A stretch of 64,000 nucleotides of DNA from Ostrinia nubilalis (lineage: Eukaryota > Arthropoda > Insecta > Lepidoptera > Crambidae). The stretch is taken from positions 2,795,001 to 2,859,000 of the forward strand of contig NC_087111.1 in NCBI RefSeq assembly GCF_963855985.1. The letters are read 5' to 3'. The notes beneath the pieces were generated by a model. It saw nothing but the letters and a program-made list of their open reading frames with translations, searched no databases and was not told where the DNA came from. Made by a program: the position numbers and the translations under genes. Positions 12,404 to 24,053 of this stretch are shown here, in pieces; position 1 is the stretch's first letter, and every line of letters begins with the position of its first letter.

Positions 12404-12873
12404 CTAGCGGCCGCCCGCGACTTCGTACGCGTGGATCCCGTTTTACCCCCTTCATCTATCTTACGCGGTTTAGATTTTTTCGTTCAAATGTTTTTTCCCG
12501 TTCACGTGGGAATTTTGCAATATCCTGTTGTAACTAAGCTTTAAGTTTATTAAGATACCTACATGTCAAATTTCAAGCGTCTAACTTAAGCGGTTTAGAT
12601 TTTTCATACAAAAGGATTTTCCCGCTAATTCCTGTTCCCGTGGGAATTCCTAAGTATACTATAACCTGCCCAGGAGTATGAAGAATAATTGTACCAAGTT
12701 TCGTTAAAATCCGTCGAGTAGTTTTTGTTTCTATAAGGAACATACAGACAGACAGACAGACAAAAATTTTACTGATTGCATTTTTGGCATCAGTATCACC
12801 CCCTGATAGTTATTTTGAAAATATATTTCATGTACAGAGTTGACCTCTCTACAGATTTATTATAAGTACCTAT
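12404..12873 (-). mobile_element. Helitron-like non-autonomous element, minus copy
   Basis: This is the inverted, longer version of the element at 10264-10600. On the minus strand it runs from the 'cttataataaatctgtagag' start to a GC-rich end (tacgaagtcgcgggcggccgctagt). The region from about 12560 to 12870 mirrors 10265-10575 closely. The full 3' end here defines the terminus that is shortened in the plus copy. Confidence 0.7.
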
Positions 12874-12976
12874 AGAAGATAGAAAATGGAAATGTACTTC
12901 TGTTATGCTAATAACCTCAAAATCTGAAGCATTTTTCCTATTGTAACGATTCTCCCGCTTATCCGTGCTTTAAGTA

Positions 12977-13195
12977 TCTACACTAATATTATAAAGAGGA
13001 AAACTTTGTTTGTTTGGTTGTAATGAATAGACTCAAAAACTATTGGACCGTTTTTATTAAATTCTTTCACCATTCGAAAGCTACATTATCCACGAGTAAC
13101 AGGCTAAATTTTATTTTGGAAAATAATAGGGTTCCGTAAAATATGTAGGTACCTAATGTAGGCCACGCGCGCGAAGCCGCGAGCGAAAAGCTAGT
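12977..13195 (+). mobile_element. Lep1-like Helitron-type element
   Basis: It begins 'tacactaatattataaagag', includes 'aaaactttgtttgtttgg', and ends 'gcgaaaagctagt' after a GC-rich potential hairpin (gcgcgcgaagccgcgagcg). This composition is the familiar short Lepidoptera-specific Helitron-derived repeat. It has no coding capacity. Confidence 0.8.
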
Positions 13196-13199
13196 GGAG

Positions 13200-13955
13200 T
13201 ATAAGGTGACAATCGTTAAGTAATTTCACATATAAAAATCATTATTTCATTGCTTGGGGGTCTTGGGGCGAACGATGTATGGACGCAGAACAATATCCTT
13301 TATTTTCAAATTTAAGCAAAAAGCATTCTGTGGTTATAAAATACCTATGCTTATTTGCACCTAGTTTATCAATCACCATGTTAATTCCATGCTTTCTATC
13401 CAGTCGACTGCTCTAACGACAAGGGTGGGCAGTCGTTGAGATGACAGCGCGAAAATCGTCGGCATCCACTAATTATGACCCTTATGTACCACTATATTGA
13501 CAAAGTTCTCCGTCTTCGTACGCGATATTGGAAATTTGGCATCTACCATCGGCTGATCTGACATTAGGCGTAGTCTGGCTTTGATATTCAATTTTCAACT
13601 GTATTACCTTGACAATCAGTTCAAAATTGATTACTAGAAAATTATTTGACAGACGATTTCTACTCTCGACAAATGCATTTGAATTCGTAGATAGAGAATA
13701 GAGTATAGATAAGCTACTAATAAAAAAAAAAAATTAGAGTGAGAAAGCTTATATGTCAGATAAATATGGGAGAGCAGGACAAAACATTTTTTTTTGTCTC
13801 CGCTTGCGTATCGGATTTTTATGTTTGCCACCATTTGCTTTGGTGGCAGACAATTGCGTGGTGTTTTGATGTTTTTCATCAATTTATAGTGATTTCATGT
13901 CAAATAAAACAATCAGAACATTGTTCTACACAGTATTTTGTGTGATTTCGTTTGC
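13200..13955. other. Region upstream of the THAP transposase gene
   Basis: No separate gene is supported. Opposing short open frames around 13634-13945 are low-complexity shadows. The segment directly before 13960 (ending 'ttgcagta') probably contains the 5' UTR or promoter of the following gene. Confidence 0.35.
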
Positions 13956-14518
13956 AGTAATGGTGAATTGTTGTTTATTTGGTTGTAAAAGCCGTAGTGA
14001 ACGAAAAGAACCAAACATAACCTTTCATCGGTAAGTAGCATTTTTTCGCTATTATATGGTAACTGAAGGTAATAACATTAAGAAAACGATTGTTTGATGT
14101 TACCGAAATGTAAGTTTTCTCGTAATTATGTTAAAAATTTGATTATTCTAAACCTTTAAATTGGGTAATAACCGACTGAAGTGAAAGTCATCACGTGCCA
14201 GAAGATTCATTATGATAATACGTGTTATCTGTCATTAGTCGGGTTATAAGCCGCTGGGGATACCAGCAGGCCTAGTCAATTTTCCCTCATGTATTTTTGT
14301 TTTTAGATTCCCGAATGAACCAAGTTTAAGAAATAAATGGACGGAGTGTACGGGCCGAGTACATTGGCATCCAAGTCAACATTCTCGAATATGTTCCAGA
14401 CATTTTGAATCCAGATGCTTTCAGGCTAAGAAAAAAGGCATATTTTTAAGGCAGTCTGCAAAACCTACACTTTTCATTCATGATGTAAGTAAAGTTGTTT
14501 GTAAATTATCATATAAAT

Positions 14519-14886
14519 ATATGTTACGGTCAAAGTGATAAATGTGAAAATTATGAATAATCGCCGGTTATTATTAATAATTACCGCATGATTTGGTAAA
14601 TGTGATTAATACGAGGTCATTTATGTGTGTATAAAACTAAATAGGCGGCTTAGTGCCAAATTATATTAATATAATGATATAAAAACGTTAAAAAGTTTGG
14701 CTGTACACGAGCACGTACACAAGATGTTGTTCTCTTTTATGAAATTTGTTAGTACTACGGTTGAATTATTAAATAATCACTGTTAAATGTGATTAATTTA
14801 TCACTTTTACCGCGACTGTCGGTAATTATTCATAATAACCGGTTATTATTAATAATTTTCAATTTATCACATTAACCGTAACATAT
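14519..14886. mobile_element. MITE with long TIRs in intron 2 of the THAP gene
   Basis: The left end 'atatgttacggtcaaagtga' and the inverted right end (atatgttacggttaatgtga) extend imperfectly for about 50 bp, including 'ccggttattattaataat' on both sides. There is no coding capacity. It lies in the intron after exon 2. Confidence 0.8.
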
Positions 14887-14898
14887 CTTCTATCTATC

Positions 14899-15170
14899 TA
14901 TACAGGGTGTTAGGTAAATGGGTATATGAGCCGGCACTAGCCCATGTTAACATGGTCATATAAATGGTATGGTGAAGTCAGAAATTGGATATTTTCATTT
15001 TATTTTTTTTAATTTTCATACAAAATAAAGTTTATAAAATCCGATTTGTATGAAAATTAAAATAATTAAAATGAAGATATCCAATTTCTGACTTCACCAT
15101 AACATTTATATGACCATGTTAACATGGGCTAGTGTCGGCTCATATACCCATTTACCTAACACCTTGTATA
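14899..15170. mobile_element. Palindromic MITE (tatacagggtgttaggtaaa)
   Basis: Almost the whole element folds back on itself: arms of about 120 bp from 'tacagggtgttaggtaaatg' mirror the right end 'catttacctaacaccttgta'. The central loop is small. Outer TA dinucleotides suit a TA target site. Transcribed through the intron it would form a long hairpin. Confidence 0.85.
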
Positions 15171-15342
15171 TATAAAAATGAAACCCGTTTTCCGTTGTCA
15201 CGACATAACATGAAAACGGGTTGACCGATTTGGCTGATTTTTTTTTTGTAGTTTTCTAATACTCTGTACAAGGTTTTTACGGAAAAAAATATAAAGAAAA
15301 TCTCTACGCTAAGGCGGTACGAAGTTCGCCGGGTCAGCTAGT
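15171..15342 (+). mobile_element. Helitron-like short element
   Basis: It ends 'gttcgccgggtcagctagt', the same end as the copy at 43940-44132. It contains 'acgggttgaccgatttggct' near its start. The CTAGT terminus without TIRs supports a Helitron-type origin. Confidence 0.65.
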
Positions 15343-15624
15343 ATAATAATAAAAACTAATTTTGTATTTATTTGTATAATTATAATTTTCAACTTGATGT
15401 TCATTTTACCTGTGTTTTCCATAGACTGTACCTCAACATGATCAACCAGGTTCATCCAAAAAACCTTTGGAAATAGAGATACAAGCATTTGAGTCTTTGG
15501 TATGTTTGTCTATTCTATACTAATAATCTATGTTTATACTAATACTAATAATCTATACTAATATTATTAAGAGGAAAGTTTTTAATTTTTGTATTTTTGT
15601 GTGTATGTAAGTGTATGTATGTAG

Positions 15625-16480
15625 TAGGGTTTCTGATTTCTCGACCTATTTTTTTTCTCGAGTTTCGGGAATTCTCGAGGCGAAAGTCTCGAGTTTTCTC
15701 GGGTCTCGAGTCTTATAATTAAAACTGTTGAAATCGGTTGAAATTTAATAAAAACACAGGTTTTTTAATCTAATATACCTACTTTAATGCACAACAATCA
15801 ATATTAGAATTTAGTACCACTTATTTTGGTAAGGAAACAAACAAAAAATGAAATCTTTTTACATAATTAATATTAAATAATAATCATACCTAACTTCGTT
15901 ATTAACTAAAGGAACAAAAGTCATAAAGTCGCGTGTACTTTAAGGATAAATAACAATAAAAAATCTGGAGCTACAATTGAATCACTTGTTTTCCAAAGGA
16001 CATAAGTCCAAATAGCAAAATTACGATGAATAGTTTTTTTTATAAACAAAAAACAATTTTTAATATTTTTTTAATTTCTTTAGGATAAAGACTTGAATAA
16101 ACTTTACGACGAGGCACAAGTACCTAACCTAACAGACAGTTAATAAATTTTTCGGTATTTAAATCAGTCAGAGTTAAACATACATAATAAATAGGTATAG
16201 CATACTCGTAGGTAAACATTATTACTTAGTTTCGATTGAGATCATTAATTGCAAATCAAATCAGTTAAAAAAGGAAGACTAGGCCAGTCTAAAAGCAACG
16301 TTAACCTATTAAATAATTAAAAACTTACTTTTGTCTAAGAAAACTCAAGCTTTCAAGAGTATTTAAGCTTCAAAATCGAAACTCGAGAATTCTCGAGCTC
16401 CGGTCATTTTTTTCTCGTCTCGAATGAAGCCAAATTTCTCGAGTTTTCTCGAGTTCGAGAAGGCTCGAGCAGAAACCCTA
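15625..16480. mobile_element. hAT-like non-autonomous element (TIR tagggtttctg)
   Basis: Ends 'tagggtttctg' and 'cagaaaccctag' are inverted. Both subterminal regions are dense in 'ctcgag' motifs (15640-15710 and 16380-16465), which is usual for transposase-binding clusters. The flanks share 'atgtag', so the 8-bp hAT duplication is only imperfectly visible. No transposase frame lies within. Confidence 0.65.
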
Positions 16481-16669
16481 GATGTAGGGAAGTGAGGGCC
16501 GGGACGGAGAGGCAAGTAAGGGCCGGGAGAGAGAGGGAAGTGAGGGCCGGGAGAGAGAGGGAAGTGAGGGCCGGGAGCATAATTATATATATAGGTAGCT
16601 AGGGACAGACAGATGGACAGACAGCGGGAAGCGACTTTGTTTTAAACTGTAGTGATGACACAATTTTTT

Positions 16670-16866
16670 TTTTAGTCTAAAGTCAAAATTTCTTTATTTG
16701 TTTAGACTAATAAATAGTTCTTAAAAGATTATTAGTATAGTCCCGTTAGCCCCTCGAGGTAAGCTAAATAATAATATGCTTGTGTTACGAGTGGGCTCAC
16801 CACAATAGTCGAGCGGCGCCGGCGGGGTTCGAACCCGCGTTCCTCGGATTTCGAGACGGCCAGTCC
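16670..16866 (-). repeat. tRNA-derived SINE with a LINE-like 3' tail
   Basis: On the minus strand a tRNA-like head with a perfect B box (ggttcgaaccc) is followed by a body and the tail 'attagtctaaacaaataaag'. That tail is the same as the LINE 3' ends at 20250-20308 and 49215-49262. It lies in intron 3 of the THAP gene. Confidence 0.75.
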
Positions 16867-17231
16867 TTTATATTTTTATTTTAGACAACATTATAATATG
16901 TAACGTAACGTATATAATATATAACGTAACATTTGCATAATAACTATACATGTATGATATTATAAAATATTCCTAAGTAATTACTGACTAATGCTAAATT
17001 ATAGTAAAGAAAAATATTAACATTAATTTTAACTTTTAGCCCATTGTTACGTCCGTGACGACTACAATTTTACCACCTGAAGACATTGCTATGGAGATAG
17101 AAATAGAAAACACAATGGTGCGTTTTATTAATTCATCATTATTATTATAATGCACGTTTTACGTGTACACACTGCTTTTGTGATTTATTAATATTGAAAT
17201 TTTCTATTCTAATATCGATCTTAACTTTCAG

Positions 17232-17311
17232 CCCGATGCTGCATCCATGACAGATGACGTGTCAGTTTTACCACCTTAAGTTGCTATGGAAATAGAAATA
17301 GAAAAAAACAT
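17232..17311 (+). pseudogene. Duplicated copy of THAP-gene exon 4 with an in-frame stop
   Basis: Preceded by 'actttcag', this block encodes a diverged repeat of exon 4 (17040-17117): 'SVLPP' then 'VAMEIEIEK', against 'TILPP' then 'IAMEIEIEN'. It ends at a GT donor (atg|gtagg). It has a TAA where exon 4 has GAA. If spliced in, it would truncate the protein after the THAP domain; if skipped, the frame from exon 4 to exon 5 is kept. Confidence 0.7.
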
Positions 17312-19913
17312 GGTAGGTTTTGTATATCATTCATTACACGAGGCTTGAATAATTTTTTTACAAGAGTTTTATAAAATAGTTTGGATTTACTTCCATTGTA
17401 ACTATGTAGCGTTTTATACATTTAATTCCTTTGTTTCAGACTCCAAAGATAACTCCTCGTAAGAAAAAATTAATTAAGAAATTGGAAAAAACAACAGCTG
17501 TTGGAGAAAAAAGAAAGAAGAAATTAGCAGCTTTGCGATCCAAAACCTGGCGTTTGCAGAAGAAAACGGCTGAAATGTGTACAGTCATACAGGAATTAAA
17601 AACGCGTTCATTGATTAATCAAGAGAGTGCAGATTTATTGTCTTCAATAGATGTTGTAAATAGAGATTTCTTGAAAAAGTTCTTATGTAAAGATAGTACT
17701 GCCAGAAAGTATACTCCAGAGCTGCGGAAATTCGCTTTAACTCTCCATTATATAAGTCCAAAAGCTTACAATTTTGTTGGAACAGTTCAACACCTGTTTG
17801 CCCCATACGCGTACATTGTCGCGATGGTACCAGTGCGTTGATGGGGATCCTGGTTTTTCATCTGAGTCTATTAAAGCGGTAAAAATATTACATGAAATAA
17901 ATAAAAATAAAAACCCGTTACATAAAACTTTATGTGCCTTAAGCTTTGATGAGATGGCAATTAGGAAAGGGGTTAATTTTGATGGAAATAACTGCATAGG
18001 TTTTGTAAATTTCGGGAATGGAGTTGTAAGCGATAATGACCAGCTAGCCAAAGATGCACTAGTTTTCATGCTTACATGCATGAACGGATCATGGAAGATA
18101 CCATTAGGATATTTTTTGATAAACGGTATAAGTGCTGAACAGAAAGCAGGTTTAATAAAAGTTTGCATTGAGACATTAAGTCAAGACTGTGGGGTTGATA
18201 TACTCTCAGTAACTTTTGATGGTTGCGCCGCAAATTTGTCGATGGCAAAAATTTTAGGGTGCAAATTAGACAGCACCGACTTAATTGACCCTACTTTTAC
18301 TGTGGGCAACCATAAAATCGTAATATTCCCAGATCCCTCGCACATGCTCAAGTTAGTGAGAAATACGCTAGGTGAAAAGGGGCCAATCATTGATCCGCAC
18401 GGCCGTGTTATATCCTGGGAGTATGTAAGATCACTTGTAGAACTTCAGGACAACGAAGGATTACACTTGGGTAACAAATTAAATAAATCTCATATCAATT
18501 TCGTTAAACAAGTAATGAAGGTGAAGCTGGCAGCTCAAGTCATGAGTGAATCCGTCGCAAATGCGATTGAGTTTTGCGATACAGAGTTGAATATCACCAC
18601 TTTTAAGAATTCTGCAGGGACTGTTGAGTTTATTCGAAAAATGAATAATTTATTTGATGTGTTGAATTCTAGAAATCTTAAAGCATATACTTACAAAAAA
18701 CCATTATCTCAGAAAATTTTTCCCGAAATCAAACAATTTTTAGACGAGATGGTTGTATATTTGACGAACTTAAAATTAGGGGGTATAAATATTATGCAAT
18801 CCCAAAGAAAAACTGGATTTATGGGATTTGTTATTTGTATTAAAAGCGTTGTTAAACTTTACGAAACTCAGGTGGTAAATAATAACCTCCAATTTCTGAG
18901 CACATACAAAATGAGTCAGGACCATCTAGAGTATTTTTTTAGTGCCATCAGGGCTAAAGGAGGATTTAACAACAATCCATCTGCACAACAGTTTAAATCT
19001 GCCTTTAAGAGGATGTTAGTACATGGAGAAATTAAACATATAACGTCAGGAAACTGTATTCCTCTCGAACATATAAACATTTTAACGCTAACGAAACCTG
19101 AATTAGCAATAAATAAAACATCTGAGAAAAATAGATTAATTGATAATGAACCTGTAAATACAGAAATGGTTGAAAATATATTAATGAAAGATCACGACTA
19201 TTTAACAGACCCAAGTATTTTGACTGAATTTTCTAAACATATAATTATATACATAGCTGGTTTTGTTGTAAGCAAACTGAAAAAAGAACTTAACTGTGAG
19301 GAATGTGTGTCAGCTATAGTATGTAATACTAAATATGTTAGCCTACAATTGAAAAAAGACAAAGGCGGACTGTGTTATCCTACAGTAGATATCATAAAAA
19401 TATGCGAAATTTGTGAAATTATATTTCGTAGGAATAAAGGATTTTATAAAAAAAATCATTTAATAGAGCTAATGCAAGAAAGTCTTAAATACTGTTTAGG
19501 ATATCATTTTTTCTCCAAGACTTCACATTTTAAACAACAAACATTTCTTGACTGTCACTATTCGCTCTTAGTTAAAGCCATAAGTTTAAAGTATCTGAAA
19601 GTTCGAATACATTATGCAGCTAAAAAGCTTTCAGAAAAGTCTGACATCGTCAGGAATTTTTATAACAAATTAATTTTGTTTAAGGGTCAGTGATACTGAT
19701 TAAAGTATTATATTAAAGTGGTTTTTTATTTAAATCCTCAAAAACTCAGTTTAACCTCTAAAATATAGAAAAAAGCTTGCACGCACACGCCATCAATCAA
19801 GTCCATCCAGTTGTTTAAGCGTAAAAAGGTAAACATACATACATACACACAAACTTTCACTTCACCTTTATAGTAATACCTATAAAGTATTATATCAAAT
19901 ACGTAAATATCTT

Positions 19914-20655
19914 TCTACTGACAATCGCATTAAATTATGCGACTCTCTGGTTCTATCTAAGTTCAACTATATGGACGTGGTCTATGGCCCCCGACTGCTG
20001 GCGCGTACCAAGAAAACTATCCAACGTGTGCAAAATGCATGCGCCCGTTTTTGTTTTTCAATCCCGCCGAGAACATCCTGAATCGAATGTACCTACTACT
20101 GCTATTTCTATTTATTTATATTAACCGGCAGACAGTGGTGACTGAGTTTGTTGCGGCGCTTCTTCTCAGCACTTGCCAAATGTTGGTCTCGAAGCGCTGG
20201 TAGGGTAAAAAGATTATGAGACATGTAGAGGCTCCTTAAGAGCAAAATGACGATTTGTAAGAACTATTTATTAGTCTAAACAAATAAAGAAATTTTGACT
20301 TTGACTTTGAACACACGTTACGCCTTATATAACTAATGCTAAAATATTAAAAATGAACTCACGCAGGGCGTTGCACTTCGCGGCACTGCTTTTTGGTATG
20401 ATGAAAAACAACACTCCGACTTATCTACTAGATAAATTAGTTTGGACAAGGGAATTCCACTCGCACAAGACCCGTCGCTCCAGCAGCACTCTCGTTCTTC
20501 CGCCGCACCGAACCGTTGCCTTCCGGGGTAGCTTCAGGTTTGCCGCCTCCAAGTGCTGGAATGACTTGCCACCGCCATTACGTCGTCTGCAAACATTGTA
20601 CACTTTTAAAAAGAAATACCGGGAACACATTTTTAACGAACAAATACTGGAGTAG
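19914..20655 (+). pseudogene. Jockey/CR1-type LINE RT C-terminal fragment, interrupted
   Basis: The frame from about 19917 reads 'LVLSKFNYMDVVYGP', 'TKKTIQRVQNACARFCFSIP'. It is broken at 20071-20075 by another element and resumes at 20309 in 'HVTPYITNAKILKMNSRRAL' through to TAG at 20655. This is the region after the RT domain of jockey/CR1-like LINEs, where such 'QNACARF' and 'WNDLPPPLR' motifs are common. The N-terminal part is missing. Clade assignment is tentative. Confidence 0.75.
20076..20308 (+). mobile_element. 5'-truncated LINE 3' end nested in another LINE
   Basis: The insertion is flanked by the 5-bp direct repeat 'gaaca' (20071-20075 and 20309-20313). It carries 'gactgagtttgttgcggcgc' and ends 'gactttgactttga'. 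A second copy of this 3' end lies at 49088-49262. Removing it joins the two halves of the host LINE frame. Confidence 0.85.
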
Positions 20656-20939
20656 GTTACTTGTATGCTTACCTAAAGGTTTCAGACGATCAAGCACGGA
20701 AGTGGGCAAGACGATCGGGACTGCTGTAGCCTGACATCACTACTTGAAAATTGAAATTTTTTCTCTCCGGACATACTATTTGTAACACCATTATAACACC
20801 ATATTAAATACTTGTTTCATGATTATTATTTTATTTCTAATGACATCATAACTATATATTTGACACTAATTGAAATTGAATTATATGTTTAGACGACCAA
20901 TACTGCTGGAATTTATTTACTTTTTATTTTTTTTTATTT

Positions 20940-21570
20940 TTTGTTTGTAGGTGCGCGTGTAACGCTCGGAACAATATGGGATGAACTAAATTGTCGAATC
21001 GCGCGCAATCAATCATTCGATTGCACAAACCGGTTTTGCGGGCGTCGAGACACTCAACAACGCGTAACAATGTCACTCTTTACGAATATTACACATTAAC
21101 ACAATTACTACACACACACCTATACAAACAGTTTTATCTTTTTATTAGTATTCTTTTCATTAGTATTCTTAATAAACGTAGTCATATCATCCTTACCGAT
21201 TTCCCGCCTTTTGTATTTATCTGTGCACTAATATTACTATTTATGTATGTTTATCTAGACAATTTTATGCAGCTTTTTTATTTTTATTTATTTTTTATTT
21301 TACCAATGGTCCGTGACCCTCACTCGGCATGGGGCACACTGAAAACCAGTGCCGTGGCCTTCGTCACCGTGGGCCACGGCATATGCTGAGTGGGGTCCCG
21401 TTGCAGTGGGCATCTTGTTGGTGAATGGGTGGCACTGCTCAGTTTACTCTTGTTTTTATTTTTTCTTCTTTTATTATTATGTGCCACTGTCATGTCTATG
21501 TAATTGCCTGTATTTGTGTGATGTCCACTGTAATAAATGTATCTTTCTTTCTTTCTTTCTTTCTAATACT
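20940..21570 (+). repeat. LINE/SINE-like 3' region with a (cttt)n tail
   Basis: The stretch ends 'ataaatgtat' followed by 'ctttctttctttcttt', a microsatellite tail typical of non-LTR elements that end in short repeats. The open frames inside are low-complexity and show no known motifs, so I do not call a gene. Confidence 0.5.
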
Positions 21571-23070
21571 TACTTACTAGATTTTGCGCCTCAGTTTCAC
21601 CCGCAGCTTACCTAATGAGTTTTCCCATGGGAATTAGATACTTTGGCGGTATAAAGTAGCATCCGGGTGAGCGTAGCTTTCTAATTAATTAAAAAAATAT
21701 TCCTCACCTATTTACCCCTAAAATCAGGGTAATTTTTAACGTAGCCAATACTAAGTCTATTGTTGTAGCTATAGATATGGTATGTAGATATATTGCTATC
21801 TCACTCAGGTGTACGCTAATGACCCATCTACCTCTATTCTCTATCTACGTTTGAATTAGCCCACTGAGTTCACATGACACTTTGTGACTACTACAAAGCA
21901 CGTATGAGACTATCATAGATACAATCACCATAAATACCATCGTATACAAAATGTCATTTTATTAAGATTTATTCTTTAGAACGATGAGATTTTCACATTT
22001 ATTTTAGCTTTTATAACTCTTCTTTCAAGCGTTTAATAAGTGAATCGAATAGCACAGTAGAACAGTTTTGACTGGAGAAATCAGTCAATATTGGTTTTAA
22101 CTAAGAGGATCAGTCAAAACTACTTAGTTACTTTTGCCTGATTTTTACAGTCAAAAGTGGTTTTGACCGGTTATGAATTAAGGGCGCTTTCAATTTAGAC
22201 GTTTCGTGCTACACGTTTGCTGCACGCCTGCCATGTGTTTGCAAGAGCGTCTTACCAAGAAGAATCCCACCCTCGTAACACTGTATCCCATCCACCGCAC
22301 CACACTTCATGTGCCCGCAGCCTTACGTCAGCAGGATCAAACCGTATTGATGTGCAGCCAAGCAGCTGATCGAGTTATCTAGTTTTATTATCGTCTCTAG
22401 AGAAATATGCCTTCAAACGCGCTCATTCGCCTCTGAAGTTGTGTTTACGTTTACGTAAATTCGTATTACATAACAAATACATTTAACAATGTTATTTATT
22501 GAACCATGCTCATGATAAAAGCTGTATTATTTATAGAGTTTAAACTTATTGTAAAAGCTATATTTCTCTTATTTGATAAATTCTTGTCATCTTAGTACCT
22601 ACTTGGAATTCAGTTGTCTAAATACTAAGCCTATTCGTAAAGACAGACTTCACGAAACAATTTTTATGTACCTATGTATACGAGTAATTTCTGTTATAAC
22701 AAATTTGAGTCGGTACTCTTAAAGCTCCTCCACATCTGCATATTTAATTTGTATTTTATACCCAGTTAGAAGAATGAAGAAAAAAGTTATTTACTCTCAC
22801 CTTTCGTCGGTCTTCTCCTACCTGCTGCAACAGAATTGCCCATTTTAATTTGCAGCATTTTTTGAATACATCTCCTTTGGATTTCAAAAAGATTTGCAAA
22901 AGAAGAAACCGCTGTACAACATTTCCAATATGGAACAGATTTCTTTACAATCCTGCATGATAAGGCAGTTGACACATTCAAGGATTATTTAGATTTTTTA
23001 GGCTTTGTGTAGAGCTCCGAATCTGCGCGGATCACAGATCCTACTGTCGTACAGAAAATGGAATGAATAT
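21571..23070. other. Intergenic DNA, no gene seen
   Basis: No gene is supported. About 22060-22185 contains repeated 'agtcaaaa' and 'ggttttgac' motifs in both orientations, possibly a decayed inverted-repeat element. Confidence 0.4.
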
Positions 23071-23076
23071 TCCTAC

Positions 23077-23352
23077 TAAAGCCCGGTCTATGAGCACATA
23101 GAATTTTGTCCAATGACCCCAAGCTACCCATCCTCATCGCTCGCGCGTAATTATATTGCTGTCGCGACTGTGCAACGGGCAGCCGCAGTGAGTGTGCGCG
23201 CGCGATCCTCATCGCTCGCGCGTAATTATATTGCTGTCGCGACTGTGCAACGGGCAGCCGCAGTGAGTGTGCGCGCGCGAAAGCGCGAGCAATAAGGATG
23301 GGTAGCTTGGGGTCATTGGACAAAATTCTACGTGCTCGCAGACCAGACTATA
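23077..23352. mobile_element. Palindromic MITE family B, copy 1, with a 75-bp internal duplication
   Basis: Outer arms 'aattttgtccaatgacccca' and the inverted 'tggggtcattggacaaaatt' pair over ~55 bp. The core unit beginning 'tcctcatcgctcgcgcgtaa' occurs twice in direct, apparently identical tandem copies (23131-23205 and 23206-23280). Related copies at 44541-44734 and 45578-45792 have one core. Confidence 0.85.
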
Positions 23353-23415
23353 GCTCCTCCAAAATAAAACAATAGTAGGTACCGTCAAACACCTCAGCAG
23401 TATACAGGCGCCTTA

Positions 23416-23700
23416 ATACAATAAATAAATAAATAATAAATAAATATCCTTAGACATTTTACACTGCGCTTCTAGTCCCAAAGTAAGCAAAGCTTGTACT
23501 ATGGGTACTAGACAACGGATATAAACATACTTAAATACTTTTTTTTTGTAAATACATACTTATTATACATAGAAAACACCCAGTCCAATACAAACTAATA
23601 TGTTCATGCATGCACACCAATGTTTGTACTGTGCGGGAATCGAACCCGCTACCTCCGGAATAGTAGTTCGTTTCGAACCACTACACCAAACGGCCGACGA
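23416..23700 (-). repeat. tRNA-derived SINE, copy 1
   Basis: On the minus strand the head reads like a tRNA gene, with A box 'tggtgtagtgg' and B box 'ggttcgattcc'. A ~200-bp body and an (attt)n/(atta)n tail follow. A second copy lies at 51785-52058. Because of the body and tail I call this a SINE, not a functional tRNA gene. Confidence 0.85.
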
Positions 23701-24053
23701 CAATGACAAATAGCTGCCCCTAACATGTTATAGACTGTCAATGATAAAAAATGGTACGCGATGGAACGAGAGCTCACGCACAACGCATTCAGTTATGAAA
23801 CTGTAAAAAAGTTTTCAGTTTCACATTTTTATTGAGCTATTAATTTATGTTATTTTAGAATAGATTGGTGAATTTGTGGAATTTACACCTCTGGTTTATA
23901 TTTTTTATATGTCCGGTCGCGATATTAAGAGATTTTTTTGAAAGCTATTTAAGTAAAATTAATCTGTCATCGTACAAACAAACAATAACAGTGTCATTGG
24001 TTGCCGTATACAAGCACAAATTCAGTTTAAACATAATTAAAGATTTGGTTTTA

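Larger units (their letters stand above)
13960..19693 (+). pseudogene. THAP9 / P-element-like transposase gene, one frameshift
   Basis: Inferred exons are 13960-14030, 14307-14484, 15425-15499, 17040-17117 and 17440-19693, all with AG/GT borders and compatible phases. Exons 1-2 encode a THAP zinc finger: 'CCLFGCKS', then conserved W ('NKWTEC'), 'CSRHFES' and a 'PTLF' end, fitting the C2CH pattern. A basic coiled stretch (17440-17600) follows. The rest matches P-element transposase: 'TFDGCAANLSMA', 'FPDPSHMLKLVRN' and 'LEYFFSAIRAKGGFNNNPSA'. In this family the RNase H-like fold and a GTP-binding insertion do the DNA cleavage. A one-base shift near 17770-17780 moves the frame from the 'LTLHYISPKAYNFV' part to the part starting before 'FNTCLPHTRTLSRWY'. 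The remaining ~640 codons are open. It is either a near-intact transposon gene or a domesticated copy with a sequence error; TIRs were not found by eye. Confidence 0.85.

Noticed and set aside
10264..12873. Single 2.6-kb transposon with 300-bp terminal inverted repeats
   Set aside because: Both 'arms' end in a CTAGT-type terminus on their inner side, so two separate Helitron-like copies in opposite orientation explain the pattern better.
20991..21615. Overlapping open frames of 88-132 residues
   Set aside because: They are low-complexity translations of AT-rich DNA that end in a (cttt)n tail of a non-LTR repeat.
23630..23700. tRNA gene on the minus strand
   Set aside because: A and B boxes are present, but the sequence continues into a SINE body and tail that recurs at 51785-52058.
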